A stretch of DNA of 64,000 bases. Origin: Sphingobacteriales bacterium UTBCD1. GTDB taxonomy: Bacteria > Bacteroidota > Bacteroidia > Chitinophagales > Chitinophagaceae. The stretch covers positions 1 through 64,000 of the forward strand of contig MWTC01000038.1 in assembly GCA_002066995.1 (NCBI GenBank). Reading direction: 5' to 3'. This document shows positions 8,883 through 17,788 of this stretch, piece after piece. The notes below the pieces were generated by a model. That model did not search any database and had not been told where the DNA came from. It saw only the letters and a program-made list of their open reading frames with translations. The translations under genes and the position numbers were made by a program. The first letter of the stretch is position 1; the number at the start of each line of letters is the position of its first letter.

Positions 8883-9647
8883 TCAGCGAATATATGAACT
8901 CCTGGGAGTACCATCACTCTGAGCATCATGCAAAAAAACAGCCGGGTATGCAATATATGCTTCCAGTACGTTTGTTGAAGAAGCATAAGCAAGCAAATTG
9001 TCAGCAATGTACTGAATCGGTGTTTGCATTTGAATTAATTTTTTTGCAGCATTACTATTGATGGCATAGGCAAAAGTAAAATCATGAAAGCCGGCTTTTT
9101 TCAGACGGGCAGAGTAGTTCCTTGCATATATATTCCGGATAATTTTGTGATGCCATTTTAAAAAACCCAGGCCGTGCTGCAGGTGATATACTTGTTGTTT
9201 GAGAAAGGTAAATAAGCCCGGATCTGAATTTTTATTCCATCCCCACATCAGCAGCTCACCGGTAGCGGGAAATTCATTAAGTATTTCCGGTATTTGGGAA
9301 AGCATACCGAAATCAGGTACTGCATCGTCTTCAAATATTAATATTCGTTCATAGTTATTCATAAGTGAATCTTCATAAATCATTCTATGGCTCCAGGAGC
9401 AGGCTACTTCTCCGGGTATCATACTTTTACTATAGCGATGATGTTTTTGGGTTAGCTTTTTACTGTAAATATTTTCATTTTCCAACTCGTCCATCCTAAA
9501 ATTGTTTTTATCTGCACCAAAAAAGAAGGAATACTCCAGCCCTTCAAAACGTTTTGCAAATAAATTCCTTCTTTCTTCGGCAGATTTAACGCTCAGTACA
9601 TACACTTTGTCGTAGTACTCATTAAGGTGTTTAAAATATGGTTTCAT
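8883..9647 (-). CDS. Glycosyltransferase family 25 (LPS-type)
   Basis: 254 residues. Family 25 hallmarks are visible: an N-terminal YDKVYVLSVKSAEERRN strand-helix, the GEVACSWSHRMIYEDSLM segment at about residue 80, and the acidic IFEDDA motif near residue 107, followed by a late YAINSNAAKKLI segment. GT25 enzymes transfer galactose or related sugars to lipooligosaccharide. The gene stands alone on the minus strand and is bracketed by repeat copies 2 and 3, so it could be an acquired glycan-modifying gene. Substrate specificity is unknown. Confidence 0.85.
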   Translation of the reverse strand: MKPYFKHLNEYYDKVYVLSVKSAEERRNLFAKRFEGLEYSFFFGADKNNFRMDELENENIYSKKLTQKHHRYSKSMIPGEVACSWSHRMIYEDSLMNNYERILIFEDDAVPDFGMLSQIPEILNEFPATGELLMWGWNKNSDPGLFTFLKQQVYHLQHGLGFLKWHHKIIRNIYARNYSARLKKAGFHDFTFAYAINSNAAKKLIQMQTPIQYIADNLLAYASSTNVLEAYIAYPAVFLHDAQSDGTPRSSYIR

Positions 9648-9866
9648 TGTTTTACTTAAAAGATAATATAAAGTTGAATTATTTCATTGATAGCCGTATC
9701 GACATTATAATTTATTTTGCTCCCGGTTTTCAATTCCTGTCATTTATATTCTACTTCTGATCAACTCAGCATATTTATGCTTTTCCCGTATCATTGCACC
9801 CCCCTTAAAAATGTAATAACATATTCTTTATCACAATATTTAACTTTTTCATCTATGCCATGGCAC

Positions 9867-9955
9867 CGCTTTTCGAAACTTCCAGTTTCGAAAATTTAGT
9901 AAATCTCATAAGTGATAAAACAATGGTTCGGGTCAGGATATCTCGCATAGCTGAA
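9867..9955 (+). repeat. Dispersed hairpin repeat, copy 3 (module B, degenerate D)
   Basis: Module B is a perfect 10-bp inverted repeat (TTTCGAAACT 9871-9880, AGTTTCGAAA 9884-9893) around a TCC loop. Further on, GGTCAGGATATCTCGCATAGCTG (9931-9953) is a degenerate module D with its usual ATAGCTG tail. The rest of the 380-bp interval 9648-10027 is AT-rich with no convincing gene. Confidence 0.7.
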
Positions 9956-10027
9956 TTTATTTCTCTTTCACGTGATCCTTATAAGTGATCAGCAACCCGA
10001 ATATTTACAAAGGATACCGGAATAAAC

Positions 10028-10918
10028 TTACCTCTTTTTAATTGTAACAGCTTTTTTGAATACTTGGAACACTCTCCGGGCAAATAAAACCAACAGGTAC
10101 ATTAGCAACCCTGTTATCAAACCGATTATCAAACCTGACAACAGTTCCGGGATATTTCCAGCCAGGTGATGCAGGTAAGTAATATTATGCAAAAACAATC
10201 CTCCAGCCACCATAAGAAGTGCGATGGTCCCGATAACACCCAGCATTTTAATAATTACCGGCAATGATTTTACAAAAATCCGGCCTATCACGCCCAAAAA
10301 TCCTGACCCACCGGTTTTTTTAATTAAGCCGTAACCTACATCGTCCATCCTGACAATAAGCGCCACAATTCCGTAAACGCCTATCGTAGCAACAATGGCA
10401 ATAATAGAAACCGTGGTGATCCTTAACCATAATTCTTTTTCCAGTACGGTGCTTAAAGCAATGATTACAATTTCGAGAGAGAGTATAAAATCTGTCCGGA
10501 TGGCCTCGCTTATTTTCTTTTTTTCGGCATCTTCATTTCTTTCAATCAATTCTGGTTGGCGATATCCGGATTTTTTGTGATGCCGGTGAAAAAAGAAATC
10601 AATAATCTTCTCCATTCCTTTATAAGCCAGGTATGCACCGCCAACCATTAAAATGACCGTGATGGCAACCGGGAGATAAACATTGAGCAGAAATACCACA
10701 GGTATTATAATCACTTTGTTGAGAAACGAACCTTTTGTAATTGCCCAGAGAACCGGGATTTCCCTTGAGGACAGGAAGCCTGTGGATTTTTCTGCATTCA
10801 CGGCAAGATCATCCCCTAAAATCCCTGCTGTCTTTTGTGAAGCGACTTTCGCAGCTAAAGCCACGTCATCCATTAATGCCCCGATATCGTCTAAAAGAGC
10901 AAAAAAACCTGATGCCAT
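10028..10918 (-). CDS. DUF808 (YedI-type) inner-membrane protein
   Basis: 296 residues. The N-terminus reads MASGFFALLDDIGALMDDVA, a hallmark of the DUF808/YedI family, followed by ILGDDLAVNAEK. Several hydrophobic segments follow: about residues 70-100, 145-165, 170-190, 215-245 and 255-285. Family members are polytopic inner-membrane proteins of unknown function. A TAAATTTG box on the minus strand (10943 to 10936) lies 18-25 bp before the start codon, so this is probably its own promoter. Confidence 0.88.
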   Translation of the reverse strand: MASGFFALLDDIGALMDDVALAAKVASQKTAGILGDDLAVNAEKSTGFLSSREIPVLWAITKGSFLNKVIIIPVVFLLNVYLPVAITVILMVGGAYLAYKGMEKIIDFFFHRHHKKSGYRQPELIERNEDAEKKKISEAIRTDFILSLEIVIIALSTVLEKELWLRITTVSIIAIVATIGVYGIVALIVRMDDVGYGLIKKTGGSGFLGVIGRIFVKSLPVIIKMLGVIGTIALLMVAGGLFLHNITYLHHLAGNIPELLSGLIIGLITGLLMYLLVLFARRVFQVFKKAVTIKKR

Positions 10919-10935
10919 GACTAAATTTTGTGAAA

Positions 10936-10943
10936 CAAATTTA
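10936..10943 (-). promoter_or_regulatory. Candidate Bacteroidota -7 box (TAAATTTG)
   Basis: Exact match to the TAnnTTTG element of Bacteroidota promoters, 17 bp upstream of the DUF808 start codon on the same strand. No good TTG at the -33 distance is seen, so support rests on one box and its position. Confidence 0.4.
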
Positions 10944-11217
10944 TTGAAAAGAAAATTTAGCCGGTAAATTATTCACCAAATCATTTTGGATAAAGTGGCT
11001 TCAACTAAAGCTGTCTTAAAAGTAATTTCTTTAAAAAACCAGTTTGCCATTCTCAAACGCAAAATCAGGATACGAAATGGAAACACTATTAATAAATTTG
11101 AAATCAAATCCTATGATCCTGTCTCAATAATTATTTTAAAAAAATATTTTGCAAAGACCGTAGTCAAAAATTTTATTACTGCCGGCGTGAACATCGCTTT
11201 CCACTAACTTCTTATTG

Positions 11218-12897
11218 TCAAATATTGGCAACCAAATCAAAATACTCATCATCTTCATTTTTTCCACCAAATCCTTTCCCTATCGTTTTAGGGGATGTTA
11301 TAAACTCAATAGACTCAATCCATTTAACCATTTTGTATCCCAACTGATTTTCTATTCGTAATCTTAAAGGAGCGCCATGTATTATTGAAAGAGGCTGATA
11401 GTTCATTTCCCATGCAAGAATAGATCCCGGTTCCTTACAATTTTCAATGCTGTGAGTGTCATAATAAATGCCACCATAAAGACCTTCTCCAAAAGAATAA
11501 AACGCAACAGCCTGAACTTCCTTTAATGGCTTCACCTTTTCAATTATCTTGGTCAACGGAATTCCTTTCCATTCAGCAATTCCGGACCATCCCTGGATAC
11601 AATGATGCAATGTTATCGTTTCTTCTTCTGCCATAGCCTTTAATTCATCAATTGAAAATTCTGCAGGGTTTTCGACCAATCCGCCAACTTTGAGTTTGTA
11701 GTCTTTAAAATGAGTTGCCGCCAATTGTTTCCATTTATCTGAGGCGGGCATATTGCCATTGGGCCAGAAGTAAGGCGAAATATGTTTACTGGTATAATGA
11801 ACCCTGGGTTTGAACAAATTCATTGAATGTTTCCAGAGTGTCTCATTAAATCCTTTCTGGGTCCTTTGCAGGCTGCGTGGGCGATGCCATGAAATCCAGA
11901 GTGCTGCGTAACACAGCCAGGTAACAAATAGAATAATAAAAATCCCGATCAATAACCCGGTATTTGATAAATTGTTTGTTCCAAATATTATGTGATTCAT
12001 ATTCCGGCTAAACCCGGTTGCTACTACTAAAGTTACATGTACGATAATGAAAGCCACATAGGCAATCATGACCAGGAAATGAACAGACCGGGCTGCCTGC
12101 CTGTTGCCAAATAGCCGGGGATACCAATGAAACCTGCTGTCAATGGCAGGTGACATAGCCAGGCCTGTAAGAATAGCCAAAGGAGCCATAATAAAAATAA
12201 CAGCAAAATAGGCAAGCTGCTGCAATGCATTATAATAAAAGAAACCATTCGGCTCAAATGGAAAATTAAAAGTTACATAATGAACAAACACTTTCCATGA
12301 ATCCGGAATAATTTGCCAGGAACGGGGAACCAACCGTTCCCACTGATTTGTAGTAAATAATAAAATAACAAAAATGACACCGTTCAAAATAAAAAAAGGC
12401 ACTGCCAGGAAATGCCAGTTACGTGCTAACCCTACAGAATGACGATACCCGGGCAAGCCGATAACCGGGCTGATATAACGGGCATCATCTTTGGCGGTCC
12501 ATATTTTATCTTTGGGTACTTTAACAGGGGTAAATCGCAGCCACTCTGAATTTAATCTGCAGCCTGCATTAAAATAAAGCCTGGGATGATCCATCAAAAT
12601 GGACAAACCGCTTCTGATTATGAGAGTTAAGAATAAAAAATTTGCCCAATGGGCAATACGTATCCAGGCCGGGAAGCCTCTTGGTCCTGAAATTTTTTCA
12701 GGAGGAAAATTCAATGATGGATCAGCGGGCAATCCAGACACCAGATATTGTATCCATGCAATAGTGACTGGCGCTATAAAAACCACAGCCAGTATAACCC
12801 ATACATAGGGTTTGAAAATAAATGCCAGCCTGCGATCTTCAGGATAAAGAAATTTCCGTTCTCTATCACCTAAATGTGCAATCATTCTTTTTATCAT
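11218..12897 (-). CDS. Cytochrome b561-like membrane domain fused to a sulfite-oxidase-type molybdopterin domain
   Basis: 559 residues. Residues 1-350 are a membrane cytochrome b module with about six hydrophobic segments and His candidates for heme ligation (RIAHWANF, ARNWHFLAV, SVHFLVM, IVHVTLV). Residues about 395-545 are an Oxidored_molyb domain, with LHHCIQGWSGIAEWKG placing the Mo-ligating Cys at about 433. A second conserved stretch reads HGAPLRLRIENQLGYKMVK. This amounts to YedY- and YedZ-like parts in one chain, but no Tat signal is present and the Mo domain sits at the C-terminus. It probably moves electrons between the quinone pool and an oxidised S or N compound. The substrate is unknown. 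Confidence 0.85.
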   Translation of the reverse strand: MIKRMIAHLGDRERKFLYPEDRRLAFIFKPYVWVILAVVFIAPVTIAWIQYLVSGLPADPSLNFPPEKISGPRGFPAWIRIAHWANFLFLTLIIRSGLSILMDHPRLYFNAGCRLNSEWLRFTPVKVPKDKIWTAKDDARYISPVIGLPGYRHSVGLARNWHFLAVPFFILNGVIFVILLFTTNQWERLVPRSWQIIPDSWKVFVHYVTFNFPFEPNGFFYYNALQQLAYFAVIFIMAPLAILTGLAMSPAIDSRFHWYPRLFGNRQAARSVHFLVMIAYVAFIIVHVTLVVATGFSRNMNHIIFGTNNLSNTGLLIGIFIILFVTWLCYAALWISWHRPRSLQRTQKGFNETLWKHSMNLFKPRVHYTSKHISPYFWPNGNMPASDKWKQLAATHFKDYKLKVGGLVENPAEFSIDELKAMAEEETITLHHCIQGWSGIAEWKGIPLTKIIEKVKPLKEVQAVAFYSFGEGLYGGIYYDTHSIENCKEPGSILAWEMNYQPLSIIHGAPLRLRIENQLGYKMVKWIESIEFITSPKTIGKGFGGKNEDDEYFDLVANI

Positions 12898-13052
12898 AAA
12901 TTTCTATATCCTTTTTCTTCCATACCGAATCTCCGTGTATAATAATTACCATCCGGTGCCTCACATAATGAATATATAAAATTTCAAAATTAGGCTAATG
13001 ATCCGGCGGCAGATGGAGCATCTATACTACATAATGAATCGCATTACCGGGT

Positions 13053-13550
13053 TTATGTTGCAAAGCTGTTTCGAAAAACCCTTTTATGTATCAGCATCAG
13101 TGGCAGGCTTATCATGACGATAAGAACAAGAGTCGCCTTCACCACTTTCCAGAGTATTAGCGGGGCGGCAGGAGGCGTATTGCTGAGCGGTAAAATTACC
13201 TGGGTGGTAACTGCCCACATAAATATACCGTAGATAATAACCACCGCCACCGGGTATCTCCTGACAAAATTCCATCTGCGATACATAAAATAAAAAAGAA
13301 AGGTAAAACTGTAAGCAATGATGAAATGAAACAGTAAGCCCCAAAGCATCATGCTGCTGCTACGGGTAAATGCAGATTGCCCAAACACACCGCTTGCAAT
13401 ATATCTCAGCAAACCTTCAGGCCCTTTGCCTGTGGCAATGTAATAATCCGTGCAGGCTGCCAGGATATCTAATGTTCCGACAAGTAAGCCCGACAGCAAA
13501 ATGAGCTTTACGCCATTTGTCTTGGTTGTTTGCGAACTCATAAATACCAA
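13053..13550 (-). CDS. Small polytopic membrane protein of unknown function
   Basis: 165 residues with four clear hydrophobic segments (about 12-32, 67-90, 97-115, 130-150). A conserved-looking cytoplasmic loop contains YIATGKGPEGLLRYIASGVFG, which is typical of a Bacteroidota and Proteobacteria family of hypothetical membrane proteins. There are no catalytic motifs. It is about 155 bp upstream of the cytochrome b/Mo fusion gene and on the same strand, but too far to call an operon with confidence. Confidence 0.65.
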   Translation of the reverse strand: MVFMSSQTTKTNGVKLILLSGLLVGTLDILAACTDYYIATGKGPEGLLRYIASGVFGQSAFTRSSSMMLWGLLFHFIIAYSFTFLFYFMYRRWNFVRRYPVAVVIIYGIFMWAVTTQVILPLSNTPPAAPLILWKVVKATLVLIVMISLPLMLIHKRVFRNSFAT

Positions 13551-13604
13551 ATTGAAAACAGAACTTTATAGAAGGGCGGAAAATGAAGGTACATATAAAT
13601 ATGT

Positions 13605-13850
13605 GGTTCTGAAATTTTCTGTTTCGAAATCTTTTCCCATACCAGTCTCCGCAGGGACTCGTTGTCAGGTAGCTACAATTTCATATCAGTTTATAACGCT
13701 CTCCGAAACTTTCAGTTTCGAAGATTTATTTCATCGCTTAAAAGAGGCAATACATTGATAAGAGGCATCCTCCCAAACAGTTGAATTTCTAAGGAAGCAA
13801 AAAATATGCTTCACTCCCATTTGCTGCCTTTTCCTTTCGCAATCACTTTT
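13605..13850 (+). repeat. Dispersed hairpin repeat, copy 4 (modules B'-A-B-C-E)
   Basis: A compound copy. Module A is AGTCTCCGCAGGGACTCG (13643-13660). Module B is CGAAACT (13704-13710), loop TTC, AGTTTCG (13714-13720). A degenerate C (TCGCTTAAAAGAGGC) and a tail module E (about 13781-13850) follow. Module E is nearly identical to the tail of copy 5 (CTTCACTCCCATTTGCTGCC). The loop of module B differs from other copies (TTC against TCC) while both stems are kept. The remaining part of the 13551-14108 interval is AT-rich and carries a short palindrome at 13999-14013. Confidence 0.72.
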
Positions 13851-13998
13851 ACCTGGAAGACATAATAGAAACGAAGCTGCCTTTCAATATTATACGGAGA
13901 GTTGCATTGTCGTAACTGGGGAAACTTTACATAAATAGCGCTAAACTTCTGAATATCCTGCAAACAATTTTTTAAAAACATCAGTTTTTATGTTTCGT

Positions 13999-14013
13999 AT
14001 ATTGCGACAATAT
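13999..14013. promoter_or_regulatory. Palindrome ATATTG-CGA-CAATAT upstream of the GNAT gene
   Basis: A 6-bp inverted repeat around CGA, preceded by TTTCGT. Almost the same sequence, with TGA at the centre, occurs at 22850-22864 before another accessory gene. It could be an operator or part of a shared promoter (the TATATTGTG-like stretch resembles a -7 box). Function is inferred only from recurrence and position. Confidence 0.35.
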
Positions 14014-14108
14014 TGGTGTTATCGGTCAGGCTACAGCGACCAGGCAACAATCAGCGTTTGGCGATTATTGAGCACCGGGTGACATACAAAAAGAAAGAAA
14101 ATTAAATT

Positions 14109-14555
14109 ATGACGATTAGAGAAGCTAAAATTGACGACATAAAACAAATTCAAATAGTAAGAAATTCCGTAACAGAAAACACCTTATCAAATCCTGACCT
14201 GGTGACAGACAAAGATTGCGAAAAATTTATCACAGTAAGAGGAAAAGGATGGGTTTGTGAAATAGACAAACAAATTGCGGGATTTGCTATTGCCGACTTG
14301 CAAGATAATAATATTTGGGCGTTATTTGTAGACCCAAAATTTGAGAAAAAAGGCATTGGGCAACTATTGCACAAAACCATGTTGGACTGGTATTTCACAC
14401 AGACAAAAGAAAAAGTCTGGTTAGGAACAGCTTTTAATACAAGAGCAGAACAGTTTTACAGAAAAGCAGGCTGGACAGAAGTTGGAACACACGGAACAAA
14501 GGAAATCAAATTTGAAATGACATATAATGACTGGACAAAAAAACCGGACCACTGA
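14109..14555 (+). CDS. GNAT family N-acetyltransferase
   Basis: 148 residues with the GNAT fold in order. The N-terminal strand-helix is TIREAKIDDIKQIQIVRNSV. Then come strands ending in IWALFVDPKFEKKGIGQLLH, where the KKGIGQLL loop is the acetyl-CoA pyrophosphate-binding motif A, and the late motif B is FYRKAGWTEVG. It would transfer an acetyl group from acetyl-CoA to an amine; the substrate cannot be told. The gene sits between repeat copies 4 and 5 with a secreted protein gene and looks like an acquired cargo gene. Confidence 0.88.
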   Translation: MTIREAKIDDIKQIQIVRNSVTENTLSNPDLVTDKDCEKFITVRGKGWVCEIDKQIAGFAIADLQDNNIWALFVDPKFEKKGIGQLLHKTMLDWYFTQTKEKVWLGTAFNTRAEQFYRKAGWTEVGTHGTKEIKFEMTYNDWTKKPDH

Positions 14556-14767
14556 CTATCGGTTTGGTTATATGACGGGTAATGTGCTTCAATGAAACAT
14601 TTGTGCAAGGTTCAGGATTAGTAATTCTATTGAACATTTGTGCTAAGGTCCGCCACATCGTCAAGCCTAAAACTTATGTGCGCTACAAGATGCAGCTCTT
14701 TAAAAATTTCTTGAATTAGTATATAGTGATCATTACTTAACCAAATATTTAAATGTTATTTTGTAAG

Positions 14768-16639
14768 ATGAACAAACAAATAAACCTGTTCAGAAAATCT
14801 AAATTTTCAGCTTTTTTGTTTTTTACTTTTTTTAACCAAAACCTTTTTGCACAGAAGCAAGTTACTGTTGGCATTGCAGCCTACGGCAATCCTACTTATA
14901 AAGTAGCTGCAAAATATGATGCTGAAAGTGGTGAAGGAAAGGTGTGGTACGATTATAACCGGATGGTTTTTATAAACGATGGCAAAACACTGCTGATAAA
15001 CAATCCTGTGCTGCACACATACGACTATTGGGATATTGAAAATAACAGGATGTATAAAAGCATTGCTATAAGCAGCGCAGCACAATCAAAAAGCGGAAGG
15101 GAGGCAATTACAGCTTTTTTGCCCAAACAGTCTTTTGTTTTTGAAAATGATAATGGTATTGTATCTCTGATTAATGCCGATAACAAAATTTTGCTTCAGC
15201 CGGATGGATCTTTTGAAATAAAAGATACGCTGGAGCATACGGTAGTAAAAGGAAACCTGCCGTTTAGTAAACTGCCTAAAAAAGCAAAATATATTCTACG
15301 CTTTAGCAAGTTCAAGTACTACGCACCTGCAAATACATTATACATCATGTATTTTTCGCAATTCACCGGAGGGGATCATACTGCAACGCTTTTTTCGGTG
15401 AATATGAGCAATGGAACGGTTACAGAGCATTTATCCGAAATCGTGGCCGGGTGGCAAACCATGGAACAGTTTGACAATAGTAAAGATGAACGTTATTTCC
15501 TAACCGGTGATTTCATTGGCAATTACTATATTTCTTACCGAACAGCTAATAACCGTATTCCCATTGAAGAAATGGGCTATGCTGCATTTTCATTGGCCAC
15601 TCAAAAAAAAACAGGCTCATTTTATTATCACAGGTTGACTGAATTGTGGGAATGGCCATTGGGGCTGACGGCAAATGGCGATGTGGGCTACCGCTTCAGC
15701 AGTGGGCAGTTGCAAGGCCAAAAAGTTGCCTTATCCATTGATAGCATTAATAGCTACACAAGTGGAAAATTGATTTTGGATTTGGGCAAATCAAAACATG
15801 CCAATTACAATAGCATTGTTCCATCAATAGTAATGGACGATGAAGGAAAACAGATTGCTTTTCCCACATTTTTTAAAACGGACTCGCTGGGCGATTTTGT
15901 TTCCATCAATATTATTAAACCAAATCCTTATCCCTACAACTTTACCACCAGCCTGATGGGTGCTTATAATACAACGCCATTGTTCAGCGGGTATTATGAT
16001 CTTGAAAAGCTGACAGTAAAAACCGAGAAACAGGAACTGCTTGAAAGACAAGCAAGACTCACAACAGAAATTGACAGTCTTTGCAAACTTTATAAAAAAT
16101 TGCTTAGCGAGAAAAACATCAGCACCCTGCTCACCAACGATTTTTGGAATAGAGAAAACCAGCGATACAATTTTGAATATGTGAAGCAGATAAACGCAAC
16201 TGGAAAATTAGGCGGGATGACTGTTTCAAACGACATATCGTTTAAAAACGCACCCGGCAGCAAAGACCTGAAAATGACAGTAAACAGCAGTATGATAATT
16301 GACGGCCAGCTTTTCGTTGTTGAATCAACTGAATATTCAAAATATATAAATGCGGCAAACATAGGCGGATCTTCAATACTTTTTGATCCTTCGCGAAAGA
16401 CTGAAATTTATGATTCCCACAATGCACCCTTTGATGTATGGGATGATTACAAATGGGATGCTGATAAATACCGGCATATTTTTGATACCGATGGGTTTGA
16501 AATAGTACAGAATGGTGCATTAGTAGTGTTGAAATTTATTACACGACAGAAGGAAACACTTTATGTGGCACCCTATAGCATCATTAAACGTACTGAGGAA
16601 TTGAATGTAGTGAAAAATCAGATAAATAAATTACTGTGA
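14768..16639 (+). CDS. Secreted protein of unknown function, beta-rich
   Basis: 623 residues from the ATG at 14768, chosen because it gives a normal signal peptide (MNKQINLFRKSKF, then a hydrophobic run ending NLFAQ). An upstream in-frame ATG at 14753 adds five residues. The mature chain has many strand-like segments (YDYWDIENNRMYKSIAIS, TATLFSVNMSNGTVTEH), which suggests a propeller-like beginning. A coiled or helical stretch follows around residue 430 (ERQARLTTEIDSLCKLYKKL) and then a further beta-rich domain. I do not recognise the family. Flanking repeats and neighbouring GNAT point to accessory content. Confidence 0.65.
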   Translation: MNKQINLFRKSKFSAFLFFTFFNQNLFAQKQVTVGIAAYGNPTYKVAAKYDAESGEGKVWYDYNRMVFINDGKTLLINNPVLHTYDYWDIENNRMYKSIAISSAAQSKSGREAITAFLPKQSFVFENDNGIVSLINADNKILLQPDGSFEIKDTLEHTVVKGNLPFSKLPKKAKYILRFSKFKYYAPANTLYIMYFSQFTGGDHTATLFSVNMSNGTVTEHLSEIVAGWQTMEQFDNSKDERYFLTGDFIGNYYISYRTANNRIPIEEMGYAAFSLATQKKTGSFYYHRLTELWEWPLGLTANGDVGYRFSSGQLQGQKVALSIDSINSYTSGKLILDLGKSKHANYNSIVPSIVMDDEGKQIAFPTFFKTDSLGDFVSINIIKPNPYPYNFTTSLMGAYNTTPLFSGYYDLEKLTVKTEKQELLERQARLTTEIDSLCKLYKKLLSEKNISTLLTNDFWNRENQRYNFEYVKQINATGKLGGMTVSNDISFKNAPGSKDLKMTVNSSMIIDGQLFVVESTEYSKYINAANIGGSSILFDPSRKTEIYDSHNAPFDVWDDYKWDADKYRHIFDTDGFEIVQNGALVVLKFITRQKETLYVAPYSIIKRTEELNVVKNQINKLL

Positions 16640-16763
16640 GATCGGAACAAAATAAATTTGGCACACAACATTTGCATCCAAAGTAAATAGGCTTAAGACA
16701 GTTTATATGGAAAATCTATTATTTTCATTTGAAAGCAACAGATAAAGAAACCGCTACTTTTAT

Positions 16764-17010
16764 TTCCAGACAAGTCTCCGCCAGGACTCGTCGCCATGTA
16801 ATTACAACTTCATATACTAAATCCCCTCAGTTCAGTACTTCCAGTTTCGGAGATTTATTTCATCACTTAAAGCGATATAATAACGAGGCGGGCAGGATGC
16901 CCCGCATAGCTGAATAAGGTGTCCCGTATAGCTGGAGTGTTGAATTTTTCAGGAAGTAAAAAATAAGCTTCACTCCCATTTGCTGCCTTTTCCTTCAGCA
17001 ATAACTTTGG
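16764..17010 (+). repeat. Dispersed hairpin repeat, copy 5 (modules A-B-C-D-E)
   Basis: The most complete copy. It holds module A (CAAGTCTCCGCCAGGACTCGT from 16770), degenerate B (GTACTTCCAGTTTCGGAG), C (ATCACTTAAAGCGAT at 16862-16876) and D (16887-16905, GGA loop, then ATAGCTGA). A partial D follows (GTGTCCCGTATAGCTGG), then module E (16941-17009). Module E matches copy 4 over about 68 bp with few differences. The rest of 16640-17117 is AT-rich leader to the Crp-type gene. Confidence 0.75.
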
Positions 17011-17117
17011 TTTTCTGCCAACACACAATATCAACCAAAAAAAATCAAAAAAGCTGTTATTGTCCGGCCTTCAAAAAGATTACGATATTTGTGTATTCAT
17101 AAAATGGCAACAAGAAG

Positions 17118-17699
17118 ATGAATGATTTGCTTTTTCAAAAAATAAAAGAATATGTAAAGTTGCAAGAAGGGGATATCGAGCTTCTGAACAATTATTTTCA
17201 ATGCAAACAAATTTTAAAAGGAGATTTTCTTTTCAAAGAAGGCGATGCGGTAAATTATGCAATTTTTGTAAAATCAGGTTTATTCAGAACTTATGTCGTA
17301 GATGAACAGGGAACAGAACATATTATGCAGTTTGCTTTCCCCGGATGGTGGACAGGAGATTTGGGAAGTTTTATTTCCGGTGAAACCACTAAGTTTTTTG
17401 TAGAAGCTTTAGAAAATTCGGAAGCCCTTACCATTTCAAAAAAATCCTGGGATGAATTGTTAGATAAAGCACCTTTCTATTTGGATTATCATCGTAAACT
17501 TCTTGAAAGAGGATTGGTTGCCACACAAAACAGGCTACTCGAAGCCTATTCTACGGATGCTACCAAAAAATACCTTCATCTTATAGAATCTTTTCCCGAT
17601 ATCTTACAGCGTGTTCCACTGTACATGATTGCTTCTTACCTGGGAATGAGCAGAGAGACACTCAGCCGGGTACGAAGTCAATTAACCACAGAAAAATAG
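17118..17699 (+). CDS. Crp/Fnr family transcriptional regulator
   Basis: 193 residues: a cyclic-nucleotide-binding-type beta-roll (about 20-115, ILKGDFLFKEGDAVNYAIFV...) and a C-terminal winged helix ending YLGMSRETLSRVRSQL, the recognition helix of Crp-type regulators. The canonical cAMP-contacting Arg-Ser pair of E. coli Crp is not obvious, as is usual for this Bacteroidota subgroup, so the ligand is unknown. It is the first gene of a same-strand cluster (outer membrane protein, YceI, NmrA, MFS, BshB1, SnoaL-like) and is its likely local regulator. Confidence 0.9.
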   Translation: MNDLLFQKIKEYVKLQEGDIELLNNYFQCKQILKGDFLFKEGDAVNYAIFVKSGLFRTYVVDEQGTEHIMQFAFPGWWTGDLGSFISGETTKFFVEALENSEALTISKKSWDELLDKAPFYLDYHRKLLERGLVATQNRLLEAYSTDATKKYLHLIESFPDILQRVPLYMIASYLGMSRETLSRVRSQLTTEK

Positions 17700-17788
17700 G
17701 CTCATCTCCTTTTTACGATTGTGACTTAAGTCAATGGACAATCTTTTGACCCGGGATAGCTTTGTGCCTGATGATTTAAGCACACAGG

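Noticed and set aside
8706..8897. Short open frame starting in repeat copy 2
   Set aside because: Its N-terminus (GRMPRIAGYY) is only the translation of repeat module D, which gives the same MPRIA-type peptide at several other copies. No protein-like continuation.
10986..11207. 73-codon frame between DUF808 and the Mo-enzyme gene
   Set aside because: Low-complexity K/I/N-rich composition of AT-rich DNA, no recognisable family, no promoter box; a decayed gene is possible but not supportable.
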